A program made the position numbers and the translations under genes. From the NCBI GenBank assembly GCA_026122225.1, contig JANEZZ010002204.1, positions 1 to 64,000 on the forward strand: a stretch of DNA of 64,000 nt, given 5' to 3'. Under the pieces are notes generated by a model, which saw only the letters and a list, made by a program, of their open reading frames with translations, had not been told where the DNA came from and did no database searches. Numbering within the stretch: position 1 is the stretch's first letter; each line of letters starts with the position of its first letter. This document shows positions 15,505 through 29,800 of the stretch, one piece after another. The stretch comes from Heloderma charlesbogerti. Lineage: Eukaryota > Chordata > Lepidosauria > Squamata > Helodermatidae.

Positions 15505-16834
15505 CCGTTGGGACGAGGGGATGTTTCACTTGCACAAGAAAATTAGGGTTAAGACTCAAGTTAGGGTTAGGGTTGGGGAGACTGGGCTTCCCAGGCGGGA
15601 TCCTGGGCTTCGGTGTAGCCTAGCTTGGTGAAACAGACTGAGTGGGCCATCGGGATAGCTTTCCTACTGGCTTTCTGTGCACTGTAAGGACGGGGTATCG
15701 TTTCAGTTGCACAAGAAAATGTGTGTTAAAACTCAAGTTAGGGTTAGGGTTGGGGAGACTGCGGATCCCAAGCGTGATCCTGGGCTTCGGTGCAGCCTAG
15801 CTTGGTGAAAAAGACTGAGTGGGCCATCGGGATAGCTTGCCTACTTTCTTTTTGTACACCGTTTGGACGGGGGATGTTTTAGTTGCACAAGAAAATTAGG
15901 GCCAAGACTCAAGTTAGGGTTAGGGTTGGGGAGACTTGGCTTCCTAGGCAGGACCCAGGGCCTCTGTGAAACCTAGCTTGGTGAAACAGATGGAGTAGGC
16001 CATCAGGATGGCTTTCCTACTGTCTTTGAGGACATGATATGGATTGGGGAATATTGTTTTTGCGCAAGAAAATTATGGTTATAACTCAAGATAGGGTTAG
16101 GGGTGAGAAGACCTGGTTTCCCACGCAGGAACCAGGGCCTCTGTGAAGGTTTGCTTGTTGAAACAGATTGAGTGGGCCATCAGGATGGCTCACCTGCTGC
16201 ATTTTCATACAGCATGCTGAAAGGGGGATGTTTCAGTTGCACAAGAAAATTCGGGTTAAGACTCGGTAGGGTTAGGGTTGGGGATCCTGGGCTTCGGTGT
16301 AGCCTAGCCGGCTGAAACAGACTGAGTGGGACATCAGCATGGCTTACCTATTGACTTTTTGTACACCGTATGGCCGTGGAGATGTTTCAGTTGCACAAGA
16401 AAATTAGGGGTAAGATCCAAGTCAGGGTTAAGGTTGGGGAGGCTAGGCTTCCCTGGAGGGAACCAGACCCTCTGTGAAGCCTAGCTTGGTGAAACAGACT
16501 TGAGTGGGCCACCAGGATGGCTTCCCTACTCCGTTTTAGTACACCGTGTCCATGGGGGGATGTTTCCGTTGCACAAGAACATTAGCATTCAGACCCAAAT
16601 TAGGGTTAGGGTTCTGGAGGCTGGGCTTCCCAGGCAGGAACTACGGCCTCGATGAAGCCGAGCCTGGTGAAACAGACTGAGTGGGCCATCAGGATTGCTT
16701 GCCTACTGTCTTTTTGTACGCTGTATGGGCGAGGGGATGTTTCTGTTGCACCAGAAAATTAGGATTAATACCCAAGTTAGGGCTGGGTTAGGGAGACTGT
16801 GCTTCCCAGGCAGGAACCAGGGCCTCTGTGAAGG

Positions 16835-19800
16835 CTAGGTTCGTGAATCAGAAGGAGTGGGACATCCGGATGGCCTGCCTACTGTCTTCGTGTACGCCAT
16901 ATGGACAGGGGGATGTTTCAGTTGCACAAGAAAATTAAGGTTAAAACTCACCTTTGGGTTAGGGTTGGGGAGACTGGGCTTCCCAGGCAGGAACCAGGGT
17001 CTCTTTGAAGCCCAGCGTGGTGAAACAGACTGAGTGGTCCACCGGGATGGCTTCCCCACTCCGTTTTAGTACACCATGTCCATGGGGGGATGTTTCTGTT
17101 GCACAAAAAGTTAGGGTTGAAACTACAGTTAGGGTTAGGATTCGGGAGACATTTCTTCCCAGGTAGGATGCTGGGCTTCGGTGTAGCCTAGCTTGGTGAA
17201 ACAGACTGAGTGGGCCATCGGGAGAGCTTGCCTACTTTCTTTTCGTACACCGTTTGGACGGGGGGATGTTTCAGTTGCACAAGAAAATTAGGGTTAAGTC
17301 ACAAGTTAGGGTTAGTCTTGGGGAGACTGGGCTTCCCAGGCAGGAATCAGGGCCTCTGTGAACCCCAGCGTGGTGAAACAGATTGAGTGGGCCACCGGGA
17401 TGGCTTGCCTACTGTCTTTTAGGACATTCTGTGGATTGGGGAATATTGTTTTTGCGCCAGAAAATTATGGTTATAACTCAAGTTAGGGTTAGCGTTTGGG
17501 AGACCTGGATTCCCAGGCAGGATGCAGGGCCTCTGTGAAGCTCAGCTTGGTGATTCAGACTGAGTGGGCCCCCGGGATGGCTTCCCAACTCCGTTTTAGT
17601 GCACCTTATGGACAGGGGTTCATTTCAGTTGCACAAGAAAATGAGGGTTAAGAAGATTCAAGTTAGGGTTAGGGTTGGTGAGACCGGGCTTCCCAGGCAG
17701 GAACCAGGGCCTCTGTGAAGGCTAGCTTGGTGGAACAGATTGAGTTGGCAATCGGGATGGCTTGCCTACTGACTTTTTCTAAACCGTACGGACGGGGGGA
17801 TGTTTCACTTGCACAAGAAAATTAGGGTTAAGACTCAAGTTAGGGTTAGGGTTGGGGAGACTGGGCTTCCCAGGCGGGATCCTGGGCTTCGGTGTAGCCT
17901 AGCTTGGTGAAACAGACTGAGTGGGCCATCGGGATAGCTTTCCTACTGGCTTTCTGTGCACTGTAAGGACGGGGTATCGTTTCAGTTGCACAAGAAAATG
18001 TGAGTTCAAACTCAAGTTAGGGTTAGGGTTGGGGAGACTGCGGATCCCAAGCGTGATCCTGGGCTTCGGTGCAGCCTAGCTTGGTGAAAAAGACTGAGTG
18101 GGCCATCGGGATAGCTTGCCTACTTTCTTTTTGTACACCGTTTGGACGGGGGGATGTTTTAGTTGCACAAGAAAATTAGGGCCAAGACTCAAGTTAGGGT
18201 TAGGGTTGGGGAGACCTGGCTTCCTAGGCAGGACCCAGGGCCTCTGTGAAACCTAGCTTGGTGAAACAGATGGAGTAGGCCATCAGGATGGCTTTCCTAC
18301 TGTCTTTGAGGACATGATATGGATTGGGGAATATTGTTTTTGCGCAAGAAAATTATGGTTATAACTCAAGATAGGGTTAGGGGTGAGAAGACCTGGTTTC
18401 CCACGCAGGAACCAGGGCCTCTGTGAAGGTTTGCTTGTTGAAACAGATTGAGTGGGCCATCAGGATGGCTCACCTGCTGCATTTTCATACAGCATGCTGA
18501 AAGGGGGATGTTTCAGTTGCACAAGAAAATTCGGGTTAAGACTCGGTAGGGTTAGGGTTGGGGATCCTGGGCTTCGGTGTAGCCTAGCCGGGTGAAACAG
18601 ACTGAGTGGGACATCAGCATGGCTTACCTATTGACTTTTTGTACACCGTATGGCCGTGGAGATGTTTCAGTTGCACAAGAAAATTAGGGGTAAGATCCAA
18701 GTCAGGGTTAAGGTTGGGGAGGCTAGGCTTCCCTGGAGGGAACCAGACCCTCTGTGAAGCCTAGCTTGGTGAAACAGACTTGAGTGGGCCACCAGGATGG
18801 CTTCCCTACTCCGTTTTAGTACACCGTGTCCATGGGGGGATGTTTCCGTTGCACAAGAACATTAGCATTCAGACCCAAATTAGGGTTAGGGTTCTGGAGG
18901 CTGGGCTTCCCAGGCAGGAACTACGGCCTCGATGAAGCCGAGCCTGGTGAAACAGACTGAGTGGGCCATCAGGATTGCTTGCCTACTGTCTTTTTGTACG
19001 CTGTATGGGCGAGGGGATGTTTCTGTTGCACCAGAAAATTAGGATTAATACCCAAGTTAGGGCTGGGTTAGGGAGACTGTGCTTCCCAGGCAGGAACCAG
19101 GGCCTCTGTGAAGGCTAGGTTCGTGAATCAGAAGGAGTGGGACATCCGGATGGCCTGCCTACTGTCTTCGTGTACGCCATATGGACAGGGGGATGTTTCA
19201 GTTGCACAAGAAAATTAAGGTTAAAACTCACCTTTGGGTTAGGGTTGGGGAGACTGGGCTTCCCAGGCAGGAACCAGGGTCTCTTTGAAGCCCAGCGTGG
19301 TGAAACAGACTGAGTGGTCCACCGGGATGGCTTCCCCACTCCGTTTTAGTACACCATGTCCATGGGGGGATGTTTCTGTTGCACAAAAAGTTAGGGTTGA
19401 AACTACAGTTAGGGTTAGGATTCGGGAGACATTTCTTCCCAGGTAGGATGCTGGGCTTCGGTGTAGCCTAGCTTGGTGAAACAGACTGAGTGGGCCATCG
19501 GGAGAGCTTGCCTACTTTCTTTTCGTACACCGTTTGGACGGGGGGATGTTTCAGTTGCACAAGAAAATTAGGGTTAAGTCACAAGTTAGGGTTAGTCTTG
19601 GGGAGACTGGGCTTCCCAGGCAGGAATCAGGGCCTCTGTGAACCCCAGCGTGGTGAAACAGATTGAGTGGGCCACCGGGATGGCTTGCCTACTGTCTTTT
19701 AGGACATTCTGTGGATTGGGGAATATTGTTTTTGCGCCAGAAAATTATGGTTATAACTCAAGTTAGGGTTAGCGTTTGGGAGACCTGGATTCCCAGGCAG

Positions 19801-21394
19801 GATGCAGGGCCTCTGTGAAGCTCAGCTTGGTGATTCAGACTGAGTGGGCCCCCGGGATGGCTTCCCAACTCCGTTTTAGTGCACCTTATGGACAGGGGTT
19901 CATTTCAGTTGCACAAGAAAATGAGGGTTAAGAAGACTCAAGTTAGGGTTAGGGTTGGTGAGACCGGGCTTCCCAGGCAGGAACCAGGGCCTCTGTGAAG
20001 GCTAGCTTGGTGGAACAGATTGAGTTGGCAATCGGGATGGCTTGCCTACTGACTTTTTCTAAACCGTACGGACGGGGGGATGTTTCACTTGCACAAGAAA
20101 ATTAGGGTTAAGACTCAAGTTAGGGTTAGGGTTGGGGAGACTGGGCTTCCCAGGCGGGATCCTGGGCTTCGGTGTAGCCTAGCTTGGTGAAACAGACTGA
20201 GTGGGCCATCGGGATAGCTTTCCTACTGGCTTTCTGTGCACTGTAAGGACGGGGTATCGTTTCAGTTGCACAAGAAAATGTGAGTTCAAACTCAAGTTAG
20301 GGTTAGGGTTGGGGAGACTGCGGATCCCAAGCGTGATCCTGGGCTTCGGTGCAGCCTAGCTTGGTGAAAAAGACTGAGTGGGCCATCGGGATAGCTTGCC
20401 TACTTTCTTTTTGTACACCGTTTGGACGGGGGGATGTTTTAGTTGCACAAGAAAATTAGGGCCAAGACTCAAGTTAGGGTTAGGGTTGGGGAGACTTGGC
20501 TTCCTAGGCAGGACCCAGGGCCTCTGTGAAACCTAGCTTGGTGAAACAGATGGAGTAGGCCATCAGGATGGCTTTCCTACTGTCTTTGAGGACATGATAT
20601 GGATTGGGGAATATTGTTTTTGCGCAAGAAAATTATGGTTATAACTCAAGATAGGGTTAGGGGTGAGAAGACCTGGTTTCCCACGCAGGAACCAGGGCCT
20701 CTGTGAAGGTTTGCTTGTTGAAACAGATTGAGTGGGCCATCAGGATGGCTCACCTGCTGCATTTTCATACAGCATGCTGAAAGGGGGATGTTTCAGTTGC
20801 ACAAGAAAATTCGGGTTAAGACTCGGTAGGGTTAGGGTTGGGGATCCTGGGCTTCGGTGTAGCCTAGCCGGGTGAAACAGACTGAGTGGGACATCAGCAT
20901 GGCTTACCTATTGACTTTTTGTACACCGTATGGCCGTGGAGATGTTTCAGTTGCACAAGAAAATTAGGGGTAAGATCCAAGTCAGGGTTAAGGTTGGGGA
21001 GGCTAGGCTTCCCTGGAGGGAACCAGACCCTCTGTGAAGCCTAGCTTGGTGAAACAGACTTGAGTGGGCCACCAGGATGGCTTCCCTACTCCGTTTTAGT
21101 ACACCGTGTCCATGGGGGGATGTTTCCGTTGCACAAGAACATTAGCATTCAGACCCAAATTAGGGTTAGGGTTCTGGAGGCTGGGCTTCCCAGGCAGGAA
21201 CTACGGCCTCGATGAAGCCGAGCCTGGTGAAACAGACTGAGTGGGCCATCAGGATTGCTTGCCTACTGTCTTTTTGTACGCTGTATGGGCGAGGGGATGT
21301 TTCTGTTGCACCAGAAAATTAGGATTAATACCCAAGTTAGGGCTGGGTTAGGGAGACTGTGCTTCCCAGGCAGGAACCAGGGCCTCTGTGAAGG
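16835..21394. repeat. Two tandem 2280-bp higher-order units
   Basis: Marker monomers at 16835, 19115 and 21395 are exactly 2280 bp apart. By eye the two units differ at only a few positions (for example AAGATTCAAG against AAGACTCAAG), which indicates recent duplication or homogenisation. Confidence 0.9.
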
Positions 21395-24300
21395 CTAGGT
21401 TCGTGAATCAGAAGGAGTGGGACATCCGGATGGCCTGCCTACTGTCTTCGTGTACGCCATATGGACAGGGGGATGTTTCAGTTGCACAAGAAAATTAAGG
21501 TTAAAACTCACCTTTGGGTTAGGGTTGGGGAGACTGGGCTTCCCAGGCAGGAACCAGGGTCTCTTTGAAGCCCAGCGTGGTGAAACAGACTGAGTGGTCC
21601 ACCGGGATGGCTTCCCCACTCCGTTTTAGTACACCATGTCCATGGGGGGATGTTTCTGTTGCACAAAAAGTTAGTGTTGAAACTACAGTTAGGGTTAGGA
21701 TTCGGGAGACATTTCTTCCCAGGTGGGATGCTGGGCTTCGGTGTAGCCTAGCTTGGTGAAACAGACTGAGTGGGCCATCGGGAGAGCTTGCCTACTTTCT
21801 TTTCGTACACCCTTTGGACGGGGGGATGTTTCAGTTGCACAAGAAAATTAGGGTTAAGTCACAAGTTAGGGTTAGTCTTGGGGAGACTGGGCTTCCCAGG
21901 CAGGAATCAGGGTCTCTGTCAACCCCAGCGTGGTGAAACAGATTGAGTGGGCCACGGGGATGGCTTGCCTACTGTCTTTTAGGACATTCTGTGGATTGGG
22001 GAATATTGTTTTTGCGCCAGAAAATTGTGGTTTTAACTCAAGTTAGGGTTAGCGTTTGGGAGACCTGGATTCCCAGGCAGGATGCAGGGCCTCTGTGATG
22101 CTCAGCTTGGTGATTCAGACTGAGTGGGCCCCCGGGATGGCTTCCCAACTCCGTTTTAGTGCACCTTATGGACAGGGGTTCATTTCACTTGCACAAGAAA
22201 ATTAGGGTTAAGACTCAAGTTAGGGTTAGGGGTGAGAAGACCTGGTTTCCCACGCAGGAACCAGGGCCTCTGTGAAGGTTTGCTTGTTGAAACAGATTGA
22301 GTGGGCCATCAGGATGGCTCACCTGCTGCATTTTCATACAGCATGCTGAAAGGGGGATGTTTCAGTTGCACAAGAAAATTCGGGTTAAGACTCGGTAGGG
22401 TTAGGGTTGGGGATCCTGGGTTTCGGTGTAGCCTAGCCGGGTGAAACAGACTGAGTGGGACATCAGCATGGCTTAGCTATTGACTTTTTGTACACCGTAT
22501 GGCCGTGGAGATGTTTCAGTTGCACAAGAAAATTAGGGGTAAGATCCAAGTCAGGGTTAAGGTTGGGGAGGCTAGGCTTCCCTGGAGGGAACCAGACCCT
22601 CTGTGAAGCCTAGCTTGGTGAAACAGACTTGAGTGGGCCACCAGGATGGCTTCCCTACTCCGTTTTAGTACACCGTGTCCATGGGGGGATGTTTCCGTTG
22701 CACAAGAACATTAGCATTCAGACCCAAATTAGGGTTAGGGTTCTGGAGGCTGGGCTTCCCAGGCAGGAACTACGGCCTCGATGAAGCCGAGCCTGGTGAA
22801 ACAGACTGAGTGGGCCATCAGGATTGCTTGCCTACTGTCTTTTTGTACGCTGTATGGGCGAGGGGATGTTTCTGTTGCACCAGAAAATTAGGATTAATAC
22901 CCAAGTTAGGGCTGGGTTAGGGAGACTGTGCTTCCCAGGCAGGAACCAGGGCCTCTGTGAAGGCTAGGTTCGTGAATCAGAAGGAGTGGGACATCCGGAT
23001 GGCCTGCCTACTGTCTTCGTGTACGCCATATGGACAGGGGGATGTTTCAGTTGCACAAGAAAATTAAGGTTAAAACTCACCTTTGGGTTAGGGTTGGGGA
23101 GACTGGGTTTCCCAGGCAGGAACCAGGGTCTCTTTGAAGCCCAGCGTGGTGAAACAGACTGAGTGGTCCACCGGGATGGCTTCCCCACTCCGTTTTAGTA
23201 CACCATGTCCATGGGGGGATGTTTCTGTTGCACAAAAAGTTAGTGTTGAAACTACAGTTAGGGTTAGGATTCGGGAGACATTTCTTCCCAGGTGGGATGC
23301 TGGGCTTCGGTGTAGCCTAGCTTGGTGAAACAGACTGAGTGGGCCATCGGGAGAGCTTGCCTACTTTCTTTTCGTACACCCTTTGGACGGGGGGATGTTT
23401 CAGTTGCACAAGAAAATTAGGGTTAAGTCACAAGTTAGGGTTAGTCTTGGGGAGACTGGGCTTCCCAGGCAGGAATCAGGGTCTCTGTCAACCCCAGCGT
23501 GGTGAAACAGATTGAGTGGGCCACGGGGATGGCTTGCCTACTGTCTTTTAGGACATTCTGTGGATTGGGGAATATTGTTTTTGCGCCAGAAAATTGTGGT
23601 TTTAACTCAAGTTAGGGTTAGCGTTTGGGAGACCTGGATTCCCAGGCAGGATGCAGGGCCTCTGTGATGCTCAGCTTGGTGATTCAGACTGAGTGGGCCC
23701 CCGGGATGGCTTCCCAACTCCGTTTTAGTGCACCTTATGGACAGGGGTTCATTTCACTTGCACAAGAAAATTAGGGTTAAGACTCAAGTTAGGGTTAGGG
23801 GTGAGAAGACCTGGTTTCCCACGCAGGAACCAGGGCCTCTGTGAAGGTTTGCTTGTTGAAACAGATTGAGTGGGCCATCAGGATGGCTCACCTGCTGCAT
23901 TTTCATACAGCATGCTGAAAGGGGGATGTTTCAGTTGCACAAGAAAATTCGGGTTAAGACTCGGTAGGGTTAGGGTTGGGGATCCTGGGTTTCGGTGTAG
24001 CCTAGCCGGGTGAAACAGACTGAGTGGGACATCAGCATGGCTTAGCTATTGACTTTTTGTACACCGTATGGCCGTGGAGATGTTTCAGTTGCACAAGAAA
24101 ATTAGGGGTAAGATCCAAGTCAGGGTTAAGGTTGGGGAGGCTAGGCTTCCCTGGAGGGAACCAGACCCTCTGTGAAGCCTAGCTTGGTGAAACAGACTTG
24201 AGTGGGCCACCAGGATGGCTTCCCTACTCCGTTTTAGTACACCGTGTCCATGGGGGGATGTTTCCGTTGCACAAGAACATTAGCATTCAGACCCAAATTA

Positions 24301-24532
24301 GGGTTAGGGTTCTGGAGGCTGGGCTTCCCAGGCAGGAACTACGGCCTCGATGAAGCCGAGCCTGGTGAAACAGACTGAGTGGGCCATCAGGATTGCTTGC
24401 CTACTGTCTTTTTGTACGCTGTATGGGCGAGGGGATGTTTCTGTTGCACCAGAAAATTAGGATTAATACCCAAGTTAGGGCTGGGTTAGGGAGACTGTGC
24501 TTCCCAGGCAGGAACCAGGGCCTCTGTGAAGG
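21395..24532. repeat. Two tandem 1569-bp higher-order units
   Basis: Marker monomers at 21395, 22964 and 24533 are exactly 1569 bp apart, about 9 monomers. Compared with the 2280-bp form, about four monomers (711 bp) are missing. The unit carries the private variant GTGTTGAAACTACAG in its AAAAGTTAG monomer. Confidence 0.9.
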
Positions 24533-27500
24533 CTAGGTTCGTGAATCAGAAGGAGTGGGACATCCGGATGGCCTGCCTACTGTCTTCGTGTATGCCATAT
24601 GGACAGGGGGATGTTTCAGTTGCACAAGAAAATTAAGGTTAAAACTCACCTTTGGGTTAGGGTTGGGGAGACTGGGCTTCCCAGGCAGGAACCAGGGTCT
24701 CTTTGAAGCCCAGCGTGGTGAAACAGACTGAGTGGTCCACCGGGATGGCTTTCCCACTCCGTTTTAGTACACCATGTCCATGGGGGGATGTTTCTGTTGC
24801 ACAAAAAGTTAGGGTTGAAACTACAGTTAGGGTTAGGATTCGGGAGACATTTCTTCCCAGGTAGGATGCTGGGCTTCGGTGTAGCCTAGCTTGGTGAAAC
24901 AGACTGAGTGGGCCATCGGGAGAGCTTGCCTACTTTCTTTTCGTACACCGTTTGGACGGGGGGATGTTTCAGTTGCACAAGAAAATTAGGGTTAAGTCAC
25001 AAGTTAGGGTTAGTCTTGGGGAGACTGGGCTTCCCAGGCAGGAATCAGGGCCTCTGTGAACCCCAGCGTGGTGAAACAGATTGAGTGGGCCACCGGGATG
25101 GCTTGCCTACTGTCTTTTAGGACATTCTGTGGATTGGGGAATATTGTTTTTGCGCCAGAAAATTATGGTTATAACTCAAGTTAGGGTTAGCGTTTGGGAG
25201 ACCTGGATTCCCAGGCAGGATGCAGGGCCTCTGTGAAGCTCAGCTTGGTGATTCAGACTGAGTGGGCCCCCGGGATGGCTTCCCAACTCCGTTTTAGTGC
25301 ACCTTATGGACAGGGGTTCATTTCACTTGCACAAGAAAATTAGGGTTAAGACTCAAGTTAGGGTTAGGGTTGGGGAGACTGGGCTTCCCAGGCGGGATCC
25401 TGGGCTTCGGTGTAGCCTAGCTTGGTGAAACAGACTGAGTGGGCCATCGGGATAGCTTTCCTACTGGCTTTCTGTGCACTGTAAGGACGGGGTATCGTTT
25501 CAGTTGCACAAGAAAATTTGTGTTAAAACTCAAGTTGGGGTTAGGGTTGGGGAGACTGCGGATCCCAAGCGTGATCCTGGGCTTCGGTGCAGCCTAGCTT
25601 GGTGAAAAAGACTGAGTGTGCCATCGAGATAGCTTGCCTACTTTCTTTTTGTACACCGTTTGGACGGGGGGATGTTTTAGTTGCACAAGAAAATTAGGGT
25701 TAAGAAGACTCAAGTTAGGGTTAGGGTTGGTGAGACCAGGCTTCCCAGGCAGGAACCAGGGCCTCTGTGAAGGCTAGCTTGGTGGAACAGATTGAGTTGG
25801 CAATCGGGATGGCTTGCCTACTGACTTTTTCTAAACCGTATGGACGGGGGGATGTTTCACTTGCACAAGAAAATTAGGGTTAAGACTCAAGTTAGGGTTA
25901 GGGTTGGGGAGACTGGGCTTCCCAGGCGGGATCCTGTGCTTCGGTGTAGCCTAGCTTGGTGAAACAGACTGAGTGGGCCATCGGGATAGCTTTCCTACTG
26001 GCTTTCTGTGCACTGTAAGGACGGGGTATCGTTTCAGTTGCACAAGAAAATGTGTGTTAAAACTCAAGTTAGGGTTAGGGTTGGGGAGACTGCGGATCCC
26101 AAGCGTGATCCTGGGCTTCGGTGCAGCCTAGCTTGGTGAAAAAGACTGAGTGGGCCATCGGGATAGCTTGCCTACTTTCTTTTTGTACACCGTTTGGACG
26201 GGGGGATGTTTTAGTTGCACAAGAAAATTAGGGCCAAGACTCAAGTTAGGGTTAGGGTTGGGGAGTCTTGGCTTCCTAGGCAGGACCCAGGGCCTCTGTG
26301 AAACCTAGCTTGGTGAAACAGATGGAGTAGGCCATCAGGATGGCTTTCCTACTGTCTTTGAGGACATGATATGGATTGGGGAATATTGTTTTTGCGCAAG
26401 AAAATTATGGTTATAACTCAAGATAGGGTTAGGGGTGAGAAGACCTGGTTTGCCACGCAGGAACCAGGGCCTCTGTGAAGGTTTGCTTGTTGAAACAGAT
26501 TGAGTGGGCCATCAGGATGGCTCACCTGCTGCATTTTCATACAGCATGCTGAAAGGGGGATGTTTCAGTTGCACAAGAAAATTCGGGTTAAGACTCGGTA
26601 GGGTTAGGGTTGGGGATCCTGGGCTTCGGTGTAGCCTAGCCGGGTGAAACAGACTGAGTGGGACATCAGCATGGCTTACCTATTGACTTTTTGTACACCG
26701 TATGGCCGTGGAGATGTTTCAGTTGCACAAGAAAATTAGGGGTAAGATCCAAGTCAGGGTTAAGGTTGGGGAGGCTAGGCTTCCCTGGAGGGAACCAGAC
26801 CCTCTGTGAAGCCTAGCTTGGTGAAACAGACTTGAGTGGGCCACCAGGATGGCTTCCCTACTCCGTTTTAGTACACCGTGTCCATGGGGGGATGTTTCCG
26901 TTGCACAAGAACATTAGCATTCAGACCCAAATTAGGGTTAGGGTTCTGGAGGCTGGGCTTCCCAGGCAGGAACTACGGCCTCGATGAAGCCGAGCCTGGT
27001 GAAACAGACTGAGTGGGCCATCAGGATTGCTTGCCTACTGTCTTTTTGTACGCTGTATGGGCGAGGGGATGTTTCTGTTGCACCAGAAAATTAGGATTAA
27101 TACCCAAGTTAGGGCTGGGTTAGGGAGACTGTGCTTCCCAGGCAGGAACCAGGGCCTCTGTGAAGGCTAGGTTCGTGAATCAGAAGGAGTGGGACATCCG
27201 GATGGCCTGCCTACTGTCTTCGTGTATGCCATATGGACAGGGGGATGTTTCAGTTGCACAAGAAAATTAAGGTTAAAACTCACCTTTGGGTTAGGGTTGG
27301 GGAGACTGGGCTTCCCAGGCAGGAACCAGGGTCTCTTTGAAGCCCAGCGTGGTGAAACAGACTGAGTGGTCCACCGGGATGGCTTTCCCACTCCGTTTTA
27401 GTACACCATGTCCATGGGGGGATGTTTCTGTTGCACAAAAAGTTAGGGTTGAAACTACAGTTAGGGTTAGGATTCGGGAGACATTTCTTCCCAGGTAGGA

Positions 27501-29800
27501 TGCTGGGCTTCGGTGTAGCCTAGCTTGGTGAAACAGACTGAGTGGGCCATCGGGAGAGCTTGCCTACTTTCTTTTCGTACACCGTTTGGACGGGGGGATG
27601 TTTCAGTTGCACAAGAAAATTAGGGTTAAGTCACAAGTTAGGGTTAGTCTTGGGGAGACTGGGCTTCCCAGGCAGGAATCAGGGCCTCTGTGAACCCCAG
27701 CGTGGTGAAACAGATTGAGTGGGCCACCGGGATGGCTTGCCTACTGTCTTTTAGGACATTCTGTGGATTGGGGAATATTGTTTTTGCGCCAGAAAATTAT
27801 GGTTATAACTCAAGTTAGGGTTAGCGTTTGGGAGACCTGGATTCCCAGGCAGGATGCAGGGCCTCTGTGAAGCTCAGCTTGGTGATTCAGACTGAGTGGG
27901 CCCCCGGGATGGCTTCCCAACTCCGTTTTAGTGCACCTTATGGACAGGGGTTCATTTCACTTGCACAAGAAAATTAGGGTTAAGACTCAAGTTAGGGTTA
28001 GGGTTGGGGAGACTGGGCTTCCCAGGCGGGATCCTGGGCTTCGGTGTAGCCTAGCTTGGTGAAACAGACTGAGTGGGCCATCGGGATAGCTTTCCTACTG
28101 GCTTTCTGTGCACTGTAAGGACGGGGTATCGTTTCAGTTGCACAAGAAAATTTGTGTTAAAACTCAAGTTGGGGTTAGGGTTGGGGAGACTGCGGATCCC
28201 AAGCGTGATCCTGGGCTTCGGTGCAGCCTAGCTTGGTGAAAAAGACTGAGTGTGCCATCGAGATAGCTTGCCTACTTTCTTTTTGTACACCGTTTGGACG
28301 GGGGGATGTTTTAGTTGCACAAGAAAATTAGGGTTAAGAAGACTCAAGTTAGGGTTAGGGTTGGTGAGACCAGGCTTCCCAGGCAGGAACCAGGGCCTCT
28401 GTGAAGGCTAGCTTGGTGGAACAGATTGAGTTGGCAATCGGGATGGCTTGCCTACTGACTTTTTCTAAACCGTATGGACGGGGGGATGTTTCACTTGCAC
28501 AAGAAAATTAGGGTTAAGACTCAAGTTAGGGTTAGGGTTGGGGAGACTGGGCTTCCCAGGCGGGATCCTGTGCTTCGGTGTAGCCTAGCTTGGTGAAACA
28601 GACTGAGTGGGCCATCGGGATAGCTTTCCTACTGGCTTTCTGTGCACTGTAAGGACGGGGTATCGTTTCAGTTGCACAAGAAAATGTGTGTTAAAACTCA
28701 AGTTAGGGTTAGGGTTGGGGAGACTGCGGATCCCAAGCGTGATCCTGGGCTTCGGTGCAGCCTAGCTTGGTGAAAAAGACTGAGTGGGCCATCGGGATAG
28801 CTTGCCTACTTTCTTTTTGTACACCGTTTGGACGGGGGGATGTTTTAGTTGCACAAGAAAATTAGGGCCAAGACTCAAGTTAGGGTTAGGGTTGGGGAGT
28901 CTTGGCTTCCTAGGCAGGACCCAGGGCCTCTGTGAAACCTAGCTTGGTGAAACAGATGGAGTAGGCCATCAGGATGGCTTTCCTACTGTCTTTGAGGACA
29001 TGATATGGATTGGGGAATATTGTTTTTGCGCAAGAAAATTATGGTTATAACTCAAGATAGGGTTAGGGGTGAGAAGACCTGGTTTGCCACGCAGGAACCA
29101 GGGCCTCTGTGAAGGTTTGCTTGTTGAAACAGATTGAGTGGGCCATCAGGATGGCTCACCTGCTGCATTTTCATACAGCATGCTGAAAGGGGGATGTTTC
29201 AGTTGCACAAGAAAATTCGGGTTAAGACTCGGTAGGGTTAGGGTTGGGGATCCTGGGCTTCGGTGTAGCCTAGCCGGGTGAAACAGACTGAGTGGGACAT
29301 CAGCATGGCTTACCTATTGACTTTTTGTACACCGTATGGCCGTGGAGATGTTTCAGTTGCACAAGAAAATTAGGGGTAAGATCCAAGTCAGGGTTAAGGT
29401 TGGGGAGGCTAGGCTTCCCTGGAGGGAACCAGACCCTCTGTGAAGCCTAGCTTGGTGAAACAGACTTGAGTGGGCCACCAGGATGGCTTCCCTACTCCGT
29501 TTTAGTACACCGTGTCCATGGGGGGATGTTTCCGTTGCACAAGAACATTAGCATTCAGACCCAAATTAGGGTTAGGGTTCTGGAGGCTGGGCTTCCCAGG
29601 CAGGAACTACGGCCTCGATGAAGCCGAGCCTGGTGAAACAGACTGAGTGGGCCATCAGGATTGCTTGCCTACTGTCTTTTTGTACGCTGTATGGGCGAGG
29701 GGATGTTTCAGTTGCACCAGAAAATTAGGATTAATACCCAAGTTAGGGCTGGGTTAGGGAGACTGTGCTTCCCAGGCAGGAACCAGGGCCTCTGTGAAGG
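24533..29800. repeat. Two tandem 2634-bp higher-order units
   Basis: Marker monomers at 24533, 27167 and 29801 are exactly 2634 bp apart, about 15 monomers, which is two monomers longer than the 2280-bp form. A third 2634-bp unit lies at 33472-36105. Private variants such as GGGGAGTCTTGGC are shared by the first two units. Confidence 0.9.
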